A DNA stretch of 64,000 nt from Alphaproteobacteria bacterium (GTDB taxonomy: Bacteria > Pseudomonadota > Alphaproteobacteria > CACIAM-22H2), in NCBI GenBank assembly GCA_017308135.1, contig JAFKFM010000006.1, forward strand, positions 499,724 through 563,723, in the 5' to 3' direction. Both the position numbers and the translations under genes were made by a program. Position 1 is the stretch's first letter. Each line of letters begins with the position of its first letter. Positions 17,529-26,856 of this stretch are shown here, one piece after another. The notes under the pieces are model-generated. The model was not told the DNA's origin, made no database searches, and saw only the letters and a list, made by a program, of their open reading frames with translations.

Positions 17529-18493
17529 GCGGACCCATTCATCTGGCCTTCGACGACAACCGACTTCTTTCCTCGCTCTACGGCGAGCATGACCGGCACC
17601 TCGCGCGGATCGAGCAATTGCTCGGCGTGGACATCGCCTCGCGCGGCAACGAGGTGCGGATCCAAGGTCCGCATTCGGCCGCCGAGGCGGCGCGCGACGC
17701 GCTGAACGCGCTCTACGCCAAGCTCGTGAAGGGCCTGCCGATTGACCTTGGCGAGGTCGAAGCGGCGGTGCGCTTCACCACGCCGAGCAACGGCGGCACG
17801 GGCGAGCGCGAATTGTTCGACGCCGACGCGCTGGCCATCGCCACGCGCAAGCGGCGCGTGGCCCCGCGCACGGCGACGCAAGGCGCCTATCTGAAGGCGC
17901 TGAAGCAGAACGAACTCGTCTTCGGCATCGGCCCGGCGGGTACCGGCAAAACCTATCTCGCCGTCGCGGTCGCCGTGGATCATCTGATCACCGGCAAGGT
18001 CGATCGCATCATCCTGTCGCGCCCCGCGGTCGAAGCGGGCGAGCGGCTCGGCTTCCTGCCGGGCGACTTGAAGGAGAAGGTCGATCCCTATCTGCGCCCG
18101 CTCTACGATGCGCTGCACGACATGCTGCCGCCCGATTTGGTGGCCAAGCGTTTGACGTCGGGCGAAATCGAGGTCGCCCCGCTCGCCTTCATGCGCGGCC
18201 GCACCTTGGCAAATGCGTTCGCGATTCTCGACGAAGCGCAGAACACCACGCCCATGCAGATGAAGATGTTCCTGACCCGCTTGGGCGAGGGCAGCCGCAT
18301 GGTCGTGACCGGCGATTTGACGCAGATCGATTTGCCGCCGGGCCAGAAATCGGGTCTCGCCGAAGCGCTCGACACGCTGACCGGCGTGCCGGGCATCGGC
18401 ATCACGCATTTCACGGGTGCGGACGTCGTGCGCCATCCGCTGGTCGGGCGCATCGTCGAAGCCTATCGCCGGCGCGAAGAGCAGAGCAAATGA
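17525..18493 (+). CDS. phoH: PhoH-family P-loop ATPase
   Basis: 322 residues from TTG 17525 (TTGA overlap with miaB). The Walker A is [15 protein letters not shown], followed by [18 protein letters not shown] and the Walker [22 protein letters not shown], all diagnostic of PhoH. The N-terminal 110 residues contain the KH-like segment seen in PhoH/PhoL proteins. It forms a translationally coupled set with miaB, ybeY and corC, consistent with an RNA or ribosome-maturation role. Confidence 0.93.
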   Translation: MSGPIHLAFDDNRLLSSLYGEHDRHLARIEQLLGVDIASRGNEVRIQGPHSAAEAARDALNALYAKLVKGLPIDLGEVEAAVRFTTPSNGGTGERELFDADALAIATRKRRVAPRTATQGAYLKALKQNELVFGIGPAGTGKTYLAVAVAVDHLITGKVDRIILSRPAVEAGERLGFLPGDLKEKVDPYLRPLYDALHDMLPPDLVAKRLTSGEIEVAPLAFMRGRTLANAFAILDEAQNTTPMQMKMFLTRLGEGSRMVVTGDLTQIDLPPGQKSGLAEALDTLTGVPGIGITHFTGADVVRHPLVGRIVEAYRRREEQSK

Positions 18494-18951
18494 ACGCGCT
18501 TCTGTCCGTCTCCGTCGACGATCCGCGATGGCGACGCGCCCTGCGCGGACCCGAAACGGTCGTGCGCAGGGCGGCGAATGCGGCGTTGGACGGGGCCGCT
18601 TCGCGCGGCGAGATCCGCTACGTGCTGGCGGGCGACACGCTGCTGCGTTCGCTCAATCACGATTTTAGGGGCAAGGACAAGCCGACCAACGTGCTGTCCT
18701 TCCCCGACGAAACGCCCGGCACGCTGGGCGACGTCGCGTTGGCTTACGAGACTTGCGCCGCCGAAGCGCGCGCGCAAGGCAAGACCTTGGGGGCGCATCT
18801 CGCCCATCTCGTCGTTCACGGAACACTGCATTTGCTCGGGTGGGACCACGAGACAGTGCCCGAAGCGCTGGCGATGGAGGCGCGCGAACGCCGCGTGCTC
18901 CGCCGCTTGCGCATCGCCGATCCCTATCGAGTCCATCAGGTGAAAGAATGA
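18490..18951 (+). CDS. ybeY: Endoribonuclease YbeY
   Basis: 153 residues. The zinc site is HGTLHLLGWDH (H110, H114, H120), preceded by TNVLSFP, both hallmarks of YbeY. The enzyme takes part in 16S rRNA 3'-end maturation and ribosome quality control. It overlaps phoH and corC by 4 bases each. Confidence 0.95.
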   Translation: MNALLSVSVDDPRWRRALRGPETVVRRAANAALDGAASRGEIRYVLAGDTLLRSLNHDFRGKDKPTNVLSFPDETPGTLGDVALAYETCAAEARAQGKTLGAHLAHLVVHGTLHLLGWDHETVPEALAMEARERRVLRRLRIADPYRVHQVKE

Positions 18952-19835
18952 GCGAGTCGCAAACAAGTTTCGCGGATCGATTGCGCGGGCGGCTGCGCGA
19001 TCTGCTGCGCCCCAAGGGGGATGCGGCGGAAGAGCAGCTGCGCGACACGATCGAAGAAATCATTGAGGAAAGCGAAACGCCGGCCGAACCGATGGGGGCG
19101 GCCGAGCGCGCGATCCTGTCCAACGTGTTGCGCTTGCGCGAGGTCACGGCCGAAGACGTGATGGTGCCGCGCGCCGATATCGTGGCGATCGAGCTGGAAG
19201 TCGATCTCGACAAGCTGGCCGCGTTCCTGGCGCGCGAAGCGCATAGCCGCGTCCCCGTCTATCGCGGCACGCTCGATGACGTCGTCGGCTTCGTGCATTT
19301 GAAGGACGTGCTGCGCGCGCGCGAAACGAAATCGGGCGCCAAGCTCGCCGACGTGATGCGCAAGGTGATCTTCGTCGCCCCGTCGATGCGCGTACTCGAT
19401 TTGCTGCTGGAAATGCGCAAGACGCGCACGCATCTCGCGCTCGTTGTCGACGAATTCGGCGGTGTGGACGGGCTCGTCACCATCGAAGACGTGGTCGAAG
19501 CGATCGTCGGCGACATCGAAGACGAGCACGACGTCGACGAACGTCCGCGTTTGCAGAAGGTCGCCGACGGGTGGCTGGTCGATTCGCGCGTGTCGATCGA
19601 GGAATTCCAGAATCAGACGGGCCTGACGCTGGACGACGAAACCCGCGAAGCCGATATCGACACGGTGGGCGGCGCCGTCGCCGCCATGGCCGGCCGTGTC
19701 CCCGGCCGGGGCGAAGTGATCCGCCATGCCGGCGGCTGCGAATTCGAAATCATCGACGCCGACCCGCGCCGCATCAAACGCTTGAAGGCGCGCGCCGCCC
19801 AAGCGGCACCCAGCCAAGAAAGCGCCGCCGAGTAG
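18948..19835 (+). CDS. corC: CBS-domain protein of the CorC/TlyC hemolysin family
   Basis: 295 residues from ATG 18948, which overlaps the ybeY stop. Two CBS motifs span about residues 60-190 (EDVMVPRADIVAIE; RKVIFVAPSMRVLD with LVVDEFGGVDGLVTIEDV). A C-terminal CorC_HlyC domain has DTVGGAVAAMAGRVPGRGE. There are no membrane segments, matching the cytoplasmic CorC class linked to magnesium homeostasis and co-encoded with ybeY and lnt. Confidence 0.92.
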   Translation: MSESQTSFADRLRGRLRDLLRPKGDAAEEQLRDTIEEIIEESETPAEPMGAAERAILSNVLRLREVTAEDVMVPRADIVAIELEVDLDKLAAFLAREAHSRVPVYRGTLDDVVGFVHLKDVLRARETKSGAKLADVMRKVIFVAPSMRVLDLLLEMRKTRTHLALVVDEFGGVDGLVTIEDVVEAIVGDIEDEHDVDERPRLQKVADGWLVDSRVSIEEFQNQTGLTLDDETREADIDTVGGAVAAMAGRVPGRGEVIRHAGGCEFEIIDADPRRIKRLKARAAQAAPSQESAAE

Positions 19836-19836
19836 C

Positions 19837-21381
19837 GTGAATTTCATCGCCGACATCGCGCGGCGCCTGCAAACCGCGACCGGCTGGCGGCGGCGTTTCT
19901 ATGCCGCGGGGCTTGGCATTTGCGCCGCATTGGCGCTGCCGCCTTTGGGCCTGGTGCCGCTCGCTTTCGTCGCGTTCGCGGGCCTGCTGCTGCTGTTGCA
20001 AAGCGACGATCCGGCGAAACGCTTCGCCGGCTTCGCCACCGGCTGGTGGTTCGGCTTTGGCCTGCATGTCGTCGGACTTTACTGGATCGCCAACGCGCTG
20101 CTGATCGAATGGGAACGCGTCGGTTGGATGATCCCTTTCGCCGTGTTCGGCCTGTCGGGATTCTTGGCCGCGTTCATCGGTGTGGCGACATTCGCGGTGG
20201 TGCGCGCGGGCGCGCAAGGTGTTGCAGGCGCCATCGCCCTCGCCATCGCCTGGACGATCGCCGAATACGCGCGCGGCCATGTGCTGACCGGTTTCCCGTG
20301 GAATCTGATCGGCTCGATCTGGAGCGTCGCCGATGCGCCGCTGCAATTCGCGGCGTTGACCGGCGCCTATGGCTTGTCGGCGATCACGGTGTTGATCTGT
20401 GCATTGCCCGCGACATTGCGCCTTCGGCCGGTGCTGGCCGCGATCGGCTTGCTCGCCGCACTTTGGATCGGCGGGCTCTGGCATCTTTCGACCGGTCCCA
20501 CGAACAACGTACCGGGTGTGGCGCTGCGCTTGGTGCAACCGGTCGTGCCGCAGGAATTGAAGTGGGACGCGTTCGCGCGCGAAGGCAATCTCGCGCGCAC
20601 GATCGCGTTGTCCAAAGTGCCGGGCTGGGAAACGCGCACCCATGTGATCTGGGCGGAAACCGCCACGGCGTTTCCGATTTGGGGGACGAACCCGCGCATC
20701 GCCGAACGCCGCCGCCAAGTCGCGGACGCCGCCCCGCCCGGCGGCATGTTGATCACCGGTGCGGTGCGCCTGGAACTCGACGGGCAGAACATCGCCGCCG
20801 CCTATAACTCGCTGCACGCGATCGACGGGGCGGCGAACATGCTCGCCAACTACGACAAGGCGCATCTGGTACCGTTCGGCGAATACGTGCCGCTGCGCGG
20901 GCTTCTGCCGATCGAGCGCATCGTGCCCGGCAGCGGCGATTTCGCGCGCGGTCCTGGCCCCGCAACCATCGCGATCCCCGGCTTGCCGCCGGCGGGCGGG
21001 TCGATTTGCTACGAGATCATCTTCCCTGGCCGCACCGTGGATGAAGCTGCGCGACCGGGATTCGTCCTCAACGTCACCAATGATTCCTGGTTCGGCTATT
21101 CCGCCGGACCGTTCCAGCATTTCGCCGCCGCGCGGTTGCGCGCGGTCGAGGAAGGACTGCCGGTCGTGCGCGCCGCCGGTGGTGGTATTTCAGGTATCAT
21201 CGATGCGCGCGGGCGTGTGCGCGCCTTTCTCGGTCTTGAAATCGTCGGCGTGCTCGACGCCGATTTGCCGCAAGCGGCCGCGCCAACACCCTATGCGCGA
21301 TGGGGCGATCTAATGCTGGCGGCGTTGTTGGCGATTTTCGTCGCGATTTGGCTTCGCGCGCGAGAAAACGGGATCGCCTGA
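19837..21381 (+). CDS. lnt: Apolipoprotein N-acyltransferase Lnt
   Basis: 514 residues from GTG 19837, one base after the corC stop. Several N-terminal membrane helices (roughly residues 20-215) precede a nitrilase-fold domain. The catalytic triad is visible as E274 (WAETATAFP), K341 (YDKAHLVPFGEY) and C391 (CYEIIFPG). It adds the third acyl chain to lipoproteins in the inner membrane; this window itself encodes at least two candidate lipoproteins. The last membrane helix is near residue 490. Confidence 0.95.
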   Translation: MNFIADIARRLQTATGWRRRFYAAGLGICAALALPPLGLVPLAFVAFAGLLLLLQSDDPAKRFAGFATGWWFGFGLHVVGLYWIANALLIEWERVGWMIPFAVFGLSGFLAAFIGVATFAVVRAGAQGVAGAIALAIAWTIAEYARGHVLTGFPWNLIGSIWSVADAPLQFAALTGAYGLSAITVLICALPATLRLRPVLAAIGLLAALWIGGLWHLSTGPTNNVPGVALRLVQPVVPQELKWDAFAREGNLARTIALSKVPGWETRTHVIWAETATAFPIWGTNPRIAERRRQVADAAPPGGMLITGAVRLELDGQNIAAAYNSLHAIDGAANMLANYDKAHLVPFGEYVPLRGLLPIERIVPGSGDFARGPGPATIAIPGLPPAGGSICYEIIFPGRTVDEAARPGFVLNVTNDSWFGYSAGPFQHFAAARLRAVEEGLPVVRAAGGGISGIIDARGRVRAFLGLEIVGVLDADLPQAAAPTPYARWGDLMLAALLAIFVAIWLRARENGIA

Positions 21382-21415
21382 CGGTCGTTTCTGAATCGAA
21401 CCTCTTCCCTTCTAA

Positions 21416-21440
21416 GGTACTTTCTTCCTACAAATGTACC
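21416..21440 (+). promoter_or_regulatory. Small inverted repeat upstream of the PraR-like regulator
   Basis: GGTAC (21416-21420) and GTACC (21436-21440) are mirrored across 15 AT-rich bases in the 110-base gap between lnt and the HTH gene. It could be an operator for autoregulation. The arms are short, so chance cannot be excluded. Confidence 0.25.
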
Positions 21441-21491
21441 CGGAACGGCGCGCAACGTAGTCGTGCGTTCGTCCGCAGCGAGGATTCGAAC

Positions 21492-22013
21492 ATGGCAGCG
21501 AAATCGAAGAAACGGCGCGGCAATCCCCTTGGCCGGCGCGGTCGCGCGTCGCCGGGGCCGAATCCGATCGACATCCATGTCGGCAAGCGCTTCCGCGAAC
21601 GCCGCACCGTGCTGGGCCTGTCGCAGCACGACGTGGGCAAGATGCTGGGCGTCACCTTCCAGCAGGTGCAGAAGAACGAGCGCGGCACCAATCGCTTTTC
21701 CGCGTCGCGCCTTTACGAAGCCGCGCGCGTGCTCGACGTGCCGGTCGGCTATTTCTACGAAGATATGCCGGGCGAGGTCGCCTCGCATGGCCGCAAGCAT
21801 ATGCAGGGCGTGGCCGAAGGCCCGACGCCGGCTTTCGACTTGGACCCGATGGCCAAGCGCGAGACGCTGGAGCTGGTGCGCGCCTACTACGACCTGACCG
21901 ACCGTCAGGTGCGGATGAATATGGTCACCATGATGCGCACTTTGGCCAAAAACGACCCGGATTCGCGGGTCCATGACCGTCCGCGCCGCGGCCGCCCGCC
22001 CAAGAAAAGCTAA
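21492..22013 (+). CDS. XRE-family HTH transcriptional regulator (PraR/SinR-like)
   Basis: 173 residues from ATG 21492. The start avoids a long upstream extension lying inside lnt. After a basic N-terminus comes an HTH_3 domain (about residues 28-85) with VGKRFRERRTVLGLSQ and TFQQVQKNERGTNRFSASRL. The C-terminus is strongly basic with an AT-hook-like RPRRGRPPKK. The sequence resembles the PraR group of alphaproteobacterial regulators of adhesion and quorum responses. Its position before metK is conserved in the class. It could therefore also influence the methionine/SAM genes. Confidence 0.88.
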   Translation: MAAKSKKRRGNPLGRRGRASPGPNPIDIHVGKRFRERRTVLGLSQHDVGKMLGVTFQQVQKNERGTNRFSASRLYEAARVLDVPVGYFYEDMPGEVASHGRKHMQGVAEGPTPAFDLDPMAKRETLELVRAYYDLTDRQVRMNMVTMMRTLAKNDPDSRVHDRPRRGRPPKKS

Positions 22014-22018
22014 AGACC

Positions 22019-22050
22019 GGCCCCCTCAACCGTGTGGTTGACGGGGGGCC
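22019..22050 (+). terminator. Strong hairpin after the PraR-like gene, terminator without U-run or leader element
   Basis: The stem pairs GGCCCCC (22019-22025) with GGGGGCC (to 22050) and TCAACC (22026-22031) with GGTTGA (22036-22041), closing on a GTGT loop. Only one C bulges. It starts five bases after the stop codon. No T-run follows, so it may be a Rho-independent-like pause, an RNA-stabilising 3' hairpin, or part of the metK leader. Confidence 0.5.
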
Positions 22051-22124
22051 CGAACCTTGCCACAAACCCCGCGCGTGAGGGGCCCTGGGCGGGAATGCCG
22101 GGGGCTTCGTGCGCGTTCATGTTT

Positions 22125-22145
22125 CCGGGCGGAAAATCCGCCCGG
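22125..22145 (+). promoter_or_regulatory. Perfect 9-bp hairpin in the metK leader
   Basis: CCGGGCGGA (22125-22133) and TCCGCCCGG (22137-22145) pair perfectly around AAA, 57 bases upstream of the metK ATG. With the hairpin at 22019-22050 it gives the 188-base untranslated gap two strong structures. I could not match the region to the SAM-II, SAH or SAM/SAH riboswitch consensus sequences as I know them. Confidence 0.4.
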
Positions 22146-22201
22146 CGGCCGGGCGAAAGATGCGCCGGCCGTTCAACGTTCCCGGTTTTGGAGGCCGGCC
22201 C

Positions 22202-23416
22202 ATGCGCAAGGGCGAGTTCGTTTTCACCAGCGAGTCCGTGTCCGAAGGCCACCCCGATAAGGTGTGCGACCGTATTTCCGACGCGATCGTCGACGCGTTT
22301 CTTTCGGTCGATCCTTATGCGCGTCTGGGCTGCGAAACCCTGGCGACGACCAACCGGATCGTGATCGCCGGCGAAGTCCGCCTCGACGCCAAGAAGTGCG
22401 GCCCCAAGGCGCCGATGCTCAAGGGCGGCAAGGTCAACGCGCCGCTGATCGAAAAGATCGCGCGCGAAGTGGTCAAGGAAATCGGCTACGAGCAAGACGG
22501 CTTCCACTGGAAGAAGAACAAGGTCGAAGTCCTGCTGCACGGCCAGTCGGCGGACATCGCCATGGGCGTGGACGCCGCCGGCAACAAGGACGAAGGTGCG
22601 GGCGACCAGGGCATCATGTTCGGTTACGCGACGAACGAAACCGAAGAATTGATGCCGGCCCCCTTGCAGTATTCGCACAATATCCTTCGCCTGATGGCCG
22701 AAGCGCGCCACTCGGGCAAGGAGAAGTATCTCGAGCCTGACGCGAAGAGCCAGGTCACCCTGCGCTACGTGAACGGCAAGCCGGTGGGCGTGTCGGCGAT
22801 CGTCGTGTCGACGCAGCATTCGGCCAAGGTCGATCAGGACGACGTGCGCGAGATCGTCCGCCCCTATGTGCAGAAGGTTCTGCCCAAGGGCTGGAAAATC
22901 CCGGAAGCCGAGTTCTACGTGAACCCGACCGGCCAGTTCATCATCGGCGGTCCGGACGGCGACGCCGGCCTCACCGGCCGTAAGATCATCGTCGACACGT
23001 ATGGCGGTGCGGCCCCGCATGGCGGCGGCGCGTTCTCCGGCAAGGACCCGACGAAGGTCGACCGCTCGGCCGCGTATGTCGCGCGTTATCTCGCCAAGAA
23101 CGTCGTGGCTTCGGGCCTCGCGGAACGCTGCACGATCCAGCTCGCCTACGCGATCGGCGTGGCGAAGCCCCTGTCGGTCTATGTCGATACGCATGGCACC
23201 GGCAAGGTCGACGAGGGCAAGTTGTCGAAGGTGCTGCAGGACCTCGTGGACCTCAGCCCGCGCGGCATCCGTACCCATCTGCAGCTCAACCGCCCGATCT
23301 ATCGCCGCACCTCGTCTTACGGCCATTTCGGCCGCAAGCCGGAGAAGGACGGCGGCTTCTCGTGGGAGAAGACGGATCTGGTGCGCGATCTGAAGTCGGA
23401 ATTCGGCGTGCGTTGA
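22202..23416 (+). CDS. metK: S-adenosylmethionine synthase
   Basis: 404 residues from ATG 22202, preceded by GGAGG eight bases upstream. Family motifs are [20 protein letters not shown] at the N-terminus, [12 protein letters not shown] for ATP binding, [14 protein letters not shown] and [19 protein letters not shown]. The enzyme makes SAM from methionine and ATP. SAM-dependent enzymes in this window (TrmB, MiaB, two methyltransferases) depend on it. The stop overlaps the trmB start. Confidence 0.97.
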   Translation: MRKGEFVFTSESVSEGHPDKVCDRISDAIVDAFLSVDPYARLGCETLATTNRIVIAGEVRLDAKKCGPKAPMLKGGKVNAPLIEKIAREVVKEIGYEQDGFHWKKNKVEVLLHGQSADIAMGVDAAGNKDEGAGDQGIMFGYATNETEELMPAPLQYSHNILRLMAEARHSGKEKYLEPDAKSQVTLRYVNGKPVGVSAIVVSTQHSAKVDQDDVREIVRPYVQKVLPKGWKIPEAEFYVNPTGQFIIGGPDGDAGLTGRKIIVDTYGGAAPHGGGAFSGKDPTKVDRSAAYVARYLAKNVVASGLAERCTIQLAYAIGVAKPLSVYVDTHGTGKVDEGKLSKVLQDLVDLSPRGIRTHLQLNRPIYRRTSSYGHFGRKPEKDGGFSWEKTDLVRDLKSEFGVR

Positions 23417-24159
23417 TCGCCCCCGACGACGATAGCAACGAGACGGACGAGGCGCCGGGGTCCCCCCGGCGCCTTGTTCATTCGGATTGGCTCCATTCGT
23501 ACGGACGGCGACGCGGCCGACGGTTGAAGCCGAACCAGACGGCGCTGATCGAGAAACATCTCGACGCGCTGTCGGTGACCACGCCGCTCGACCTCGCCGC
23601 CGCGTTCGGCCAAATACCCGAACGTTTGCGGCTGGAGATCGGCTTCGGCGGCGGCGAACACCTCGCCCATCAAGCCGCGAACAACCCGGATGTTTCGTTC
23701 CTGGGCGCCGAGCCGTTCATGAACGGTGTCGCGACGATGCTGCGCCATTTCGAGCAGAAGGGCCTGCGCAATGTCCGGCTCTATCGCGGCGATGCACGCG
23801 AGCTGTTTTCGGGCATTCCCGACGGCGCGCTCGAAGCGATCTATGTGCTGCACCCCGATCCCTGGCCCAAGGCGCGCCATAACAAGCGCCGCCTGATCCA
23901 GAAGCCGTTTCTCGATCAGGCGTGGCGCATGCTGAAGCCGGGCGGGGAATTGCGCCTCGCGACCGACGATCCCGATTATCTGATCTGGATGTTGCAGCGC
24001 GTGCTGATCCATCCCGGTTTCGAATGGACGGCGCGGACCGCCGACGATTGGCGTCTGATCCCCGCCGACGCGATCGAAACGCGTTACGGAATTAAGTCGC
24101 GCCTGGAAGGAAGGCCCGCGACTTTCCTTAAATTGCGTCGTCGCGAAACGGCTGCTTGA
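23413..24159 (+). CDS. trmB: tRNA (guanine-N7-)-methyltransferase TrmB
   Basis: 248 residues if started at TTG 23413, which makes a TTGA overlap with metK; a start inside metK is less likely. The SAM-binding motif is [15 protein letters not shown] and the family motif is [15 protein letters not shown]. The protein methylates G46 of tRNA. The first 35 residues ([13 protein letters not shown] region) are a poorly conserved acidic extension. In other alphaproteobacteria rimP-nusA usually follow; here phoR does. Confidence 0.92.
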   Translation: MIAPDDDSNETDEAPGSPRRLVHSDWLHSYGRRRGRRLKPNQTALIEKHLDALSVTTPLDLAAAFGQIPERLRLEIGFGGGEHLAHQAANNPDVSFLGAEPFMNGVATMLRHFEQKGLRNVRLYRGDARELFSGIPDGALEAIYVLHPDPWPKARHNKRRLIQKPFLDQAWRMLKPGGELRLATDDPDYLIWMLQRVLIHPGFEWTARTADDWRLIPADAIETRYGIKSRLEGRPATFLKLRRRETAA

Positions 24160-24193
24160 CCCGGCCGCGCACTCGGCCAAACTCCGATAGGCA

Positions 24194-25603
24194 ATGGACG
24201 AGCGCGGCTACCTTCCCAATGTCTTGATGGCGACGACGGCGCTGACGGCGCCGTCGGCGGCGGCGTTCGGCTTTTTCGCCGCCACGCGCCATTTCCATTG
24301 GGGGTGGGCGGTGCTCGCGACCCTCGCCGTCGGCCTTGTCGTCGGCTGGCTGGTGCGCCGGCATATCGGCCGTATCGAACATCACGCGCGCCGCTTGCGC
24401 GAGCTTGCCAAGGGCGAGCCGCCGAACCCCGTGCCCGCAACGGCGGTGGTGGCGGAAGGCCCGACCCAGCCGCTGGCCGAAGCGATGGATTCGCTCGAAC
24501 GCGCCTTGCCCGACCGTGTGCCGCCGGCGGCGCACGAAGCGGCGCTGGAATCGATCGTCGATGCGCTGCCCTACGCGATTTTGCAGGTCGACGCGGACGA
24601 GCGCATCGCCCGCGCCAATGCGACCGCGCGCGCCGTGTTCGGCGACAATCTCGAAAACATGCCGCTGGTCGCCCATCTGCGCGACCCCGACGCGCTCGAT
24701 GCGGTGGCCGATGCGCTGGCGGGCAATTATCCCGATCCGATTGATGTCGTCCTCGCCGGATCGGTCGAACGCGCCTTGCGCGTGCGCGCCGTGCCATTGC
24801 GCGATGGTATGGGCGCCCCCGCCGCGTTGCTCGCCGTCATCGACATCACCGCCGTGCGCCGCGCCGATCGCATGCGCCGCGATTTCGTCGCCAATGTCAG
24901 CCATGAATTGCGCACGCCCTTGGCGACGCTGGCGGGCTTCATCGAAACGCTGCAAGGCCCCGCGAAGGACGACGCGCCCGCGCGCGATCGCTTCCTCGGC
25001 ATCATGGCCCAGCAAGCGGGGCGCATGACCAGGATCGTCACCGATCTTCTATCGCTGTCGAAGATCGAGGAATCGGAACTGACGCCGCCCTCGGGCCGCG
25101 TCGATGTTGCGCGCATCGTGCAATCGACGATCGACGCGCTGGCGCCGCAGGCCAAGGCGAAACAGGCGGCGATCGAGGCGACGCTCGCGAACGATTTGCC
25201 GCAGGCGATCGGCGACAGCGATCAGCTTGCCCAGGTGTTCCAGAACCTGATCGACAATGCGATCAAATACGGCCGTGTCGGCGGGTGCGTGCGCGTTTCG
25301 GTCGCGCGCGCCGAAGCCTTGCCCGCCGGTTTCGCGCCGCGCCATAGCACCTATCTCGTGTTCAAGGTGCGCGACGACGGCGAAGGGATCGCGCGCGAAC
25401 ATCTGCCGCGCTTGACCGAACGTTTCTATCGCGTCGATGCGGGCCGTTCGCGCGACATGGGCGGCACGGGGCTGGGCCTCGCCATCGTCAAACACATCGT
25501 CAATCGGCATCGCGGCACGCTGGATATCGACAGCGAACAGGGCAAAGGCTCGGAATTCGCCGTCTATCTGCCGGTTGCCGAAACCTCGGCGAAAGTCGCA
25601 TGA
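24194..25603 (+). CDS. phoR: PhoR-type sensor histidine kinase
   Basis: 469 residues. A membrane hairpin (about residues 10-55) is followed by a PAS domain (about 113-215). The HisKA domain has the phospho-acceptor H237 in VSHELRTPLATL. The ATPase domain has N-box NLIDNAIKYG, G1 DDGEGIA (394-400) and G2 GTGLGLAIV (424-432). The overall architecture matches PhoR of the phosphate-starvation system, but neither phoB nor pstSCAB-phoU is nearby. The 3' end overlaps a GNAT gene by 4 bases. Confidence 0.85.
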   Translation: MDERGYLPNVLMATTALTAPSAAAFGFFAATRHFHWGWAVLATLAVGLVVGWLVRRHIGRIEHHARRLRELAKGEPPNPVPATAVVAEGPTQPLAEAMDSLERALPDRVPPAAHEAALESIVDALPYAILQVDADERIARANATARAVFGDNLENMPLVAHLRDPDALDAVADALAGNYPDPIDVVLAGSVERALRVRAVPLRDGMGAPAALLAVIDITAVRRADRMRRDFVANVSHELRTPLATLAGFIETLQGPAKDDAPARDRFLGIMAQQAGRMTRIVTDLLSLSKIEESELTPPSGRVDVARIVQSTIDALAPQAKAKQAAIEATLANDLPQAIGDSDQLAQVFQNLIDNAIKYGRVGGCVRVSVARAEALPAGFAPRHSTYLVFKVRDDGEGIAREHLPRLTERFYRVDAGRSRDMGGTGLGLAIVKHIVNRHRGTLDIDSEQGKGSEFAVYLPVAETSAKVA

Positions 25604-26055
25604 GCGATCTCGCCATCGCCAAGGAACCGGCGGACTCGGCCGTCGCCATCGCTTGCGTCACGGCGTATTTCGCCGAACTCGCCGCGCGGTTCGAAGGCGG
25701 TTTCGATCCGGGCCAGCCCGGCTATGCCAATCCGAAAGATGCCGGCGATTTCTTCGTCGCACGGCGCGGCGATTCGGTCGTCGCTTGCGGTGCCGTCAAA
25801 AAGCACGCGACCGGCATCGCCGAAATCAAACGTATGTGGGTCGCACCCAATGCGCGCGGCCAAGGCATCGCCAGCGCGTTATTGAAGGCGCTGGAAGACG
25901 AAGCGCGTCGCCAAGGCTACGCCCAAGTCGTGCTCGACACGAACAAGGCGCTGACCGAAGCGCACGCGCTGTATCGCAAAGCGGGTTATCGCGAAACCGC
26001 GCGGTTCAACGACAACCCCTATGCGCATCTCTGGTTCGTGAAGGACCTTACTTGA
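25600..26055 (+). CDS. GNAT-family N-acetyltransferase
   Basis: 151 residues with the acetyl-CoA motif MWVAPNARGQGIASALLKALE and a typical LYRKAGYRET end. The substrate is unknown. It is translationally coupled to phoR (ATGA) and overlaps the convergent ugpQ by 8 bases. Confidence 0.82.
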   Translation: MSDLAIAKEPADSAVAIACVTAYFAELAARFEGGFDPGQPGYANPKDAGDFFVARRGDSVVACGAVKKHATGIAEIKRMWVAPNARGQGIASALLKALEDEARRQGYAQVVLDTNKALTEAHALYRKAGYRETARFNDNPYAHLWFVKDLT

Positions 26056-26785
26056 CGGCCGCACCGATCGCGCTGGGCGCGTCGGTGATCAGTGCGTCCA
26101 CGCCCCAGCTCAGCAACTCCTTCGCCTTGGGCGCTTCGTTGACCGTCCACACCAGCACCGGATAGCCCGCGTCCTTCGCCGCGCGAACTTGCGCTTGGGT
26201 CAGTTTGCGGAAGCCGGGATGGATCGTCGCGCAGTCGAGCGCCTTGACGGCTTCCAGCCAATCGCCGGCCAATTCCTCGGCCAGATAGCCGCGCGGCAAA
26301 TGCGCGGACTGCGCTTTGGCGGCGGCGAGCGACAAGGGCTTGAAGCTCGACACGATCGGAATGGGGGAGGATTTCGGCCAAAGCTTGTCGACCAGCGCGC
26401 AGGAAATGCGCGCGGTCTCGGACTCGCGGGTCGGGCAGGGTTTGATCTCGATATTGAAGCCCATGCCGAGCTTCGCCATCAGCGCCATCGCTTCTTCCAG
26501 CGTGGGCACTTTCGTGCCCTTGAACTGCGGCCCGAACCATGCGCCGGCGTCGAGCTCGCGGATCTGCGCCAGCGTGTGGTCGGCGACCTTGCCCTTGCCG
26601 TTGGTGCAGCGATCGAGCGTTTCGTCGTGCATTAGGATCGGTACGCCGTCCTTGGTGAGCTTCGCGTCGAACTCGACCCACGTGGCGCCTTGACGAAAGG
26701 CCTCTTCGATGGCGGGCAGCGTATTCTCCGGCGACGACGCCTTGGCGCCGCGATGGCCGACGATCAGCGGAATATCGAGCTTCAT
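26048..26785 (-). CDS. ugpQ: Glycerophosphodiester phosphodiesterase
   Basis: 245 residues with GHRGAKASSPENTLPAI at the N-terminus and the second catalytic segment MHDETLDRCTNGKG. The absence of a signal peptide points to the cytoplasmic UgpQ class, which frees glycerol-3-phosphate from phospholipid headgroup diesters. It is encoded tail-to-tail with phoR and the acetyltransferase. Phosphate scavenging is a plausible link, but only by position. GAGGGA precedes the ATG. Confidence 0.9.
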   Translation of the reverse strand: MKLDIPLIVGHRGAKASSPENTLPAIEEAFRQGATWVEFDAKLTKDGVPILMHDETLDRCTNGKGKVADHTLAQIRELDAGAWFGPQFKGTKVPTLEEAMALMAKLGMGFNIEIKPCPTRESETARISCALVDKLWPKSSPIPIVSSFKPLSLAAAKAQSAHLPRGYLAEELAGDWLEAVKALDCATIHPGFRKLTQAQVRAAKDAGYPVLVWTVNEAPKAKELLSWGVDALITDAPSAIGAAVK

Positions 26786-26796
26786 GGGGTCCCTCC

Positions 26797-26836
26797 AAAA
26801 GAAAGGGCCCCCGCGCGGTTTCCCGTGCGAGGGCCC
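26797..26836 (-). terminator. Intrinsic terminator after pnp
   Basis: Read on the minus strand, GGGCCC-T-CGC-A-CGG, a GAAA tetraloop and CCG-C-GCG-G-GGGCCC form a long GC-rich stem, followed by TTTCTTTT. It lies 20 bases past the pnp stop codon and just before the ugpQ start. Confidence 0.8.
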
Positions 26837-26856
26837 GATCTATCCGCGCGTTGGCG

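Noticed and set aside
22014..22201. SAM-II, SAH or SAM/SAH riboswitch before metK
   Set aside because: None of the conserved core sequences I know for these classes is present; only GC-rich hairpins are seen.
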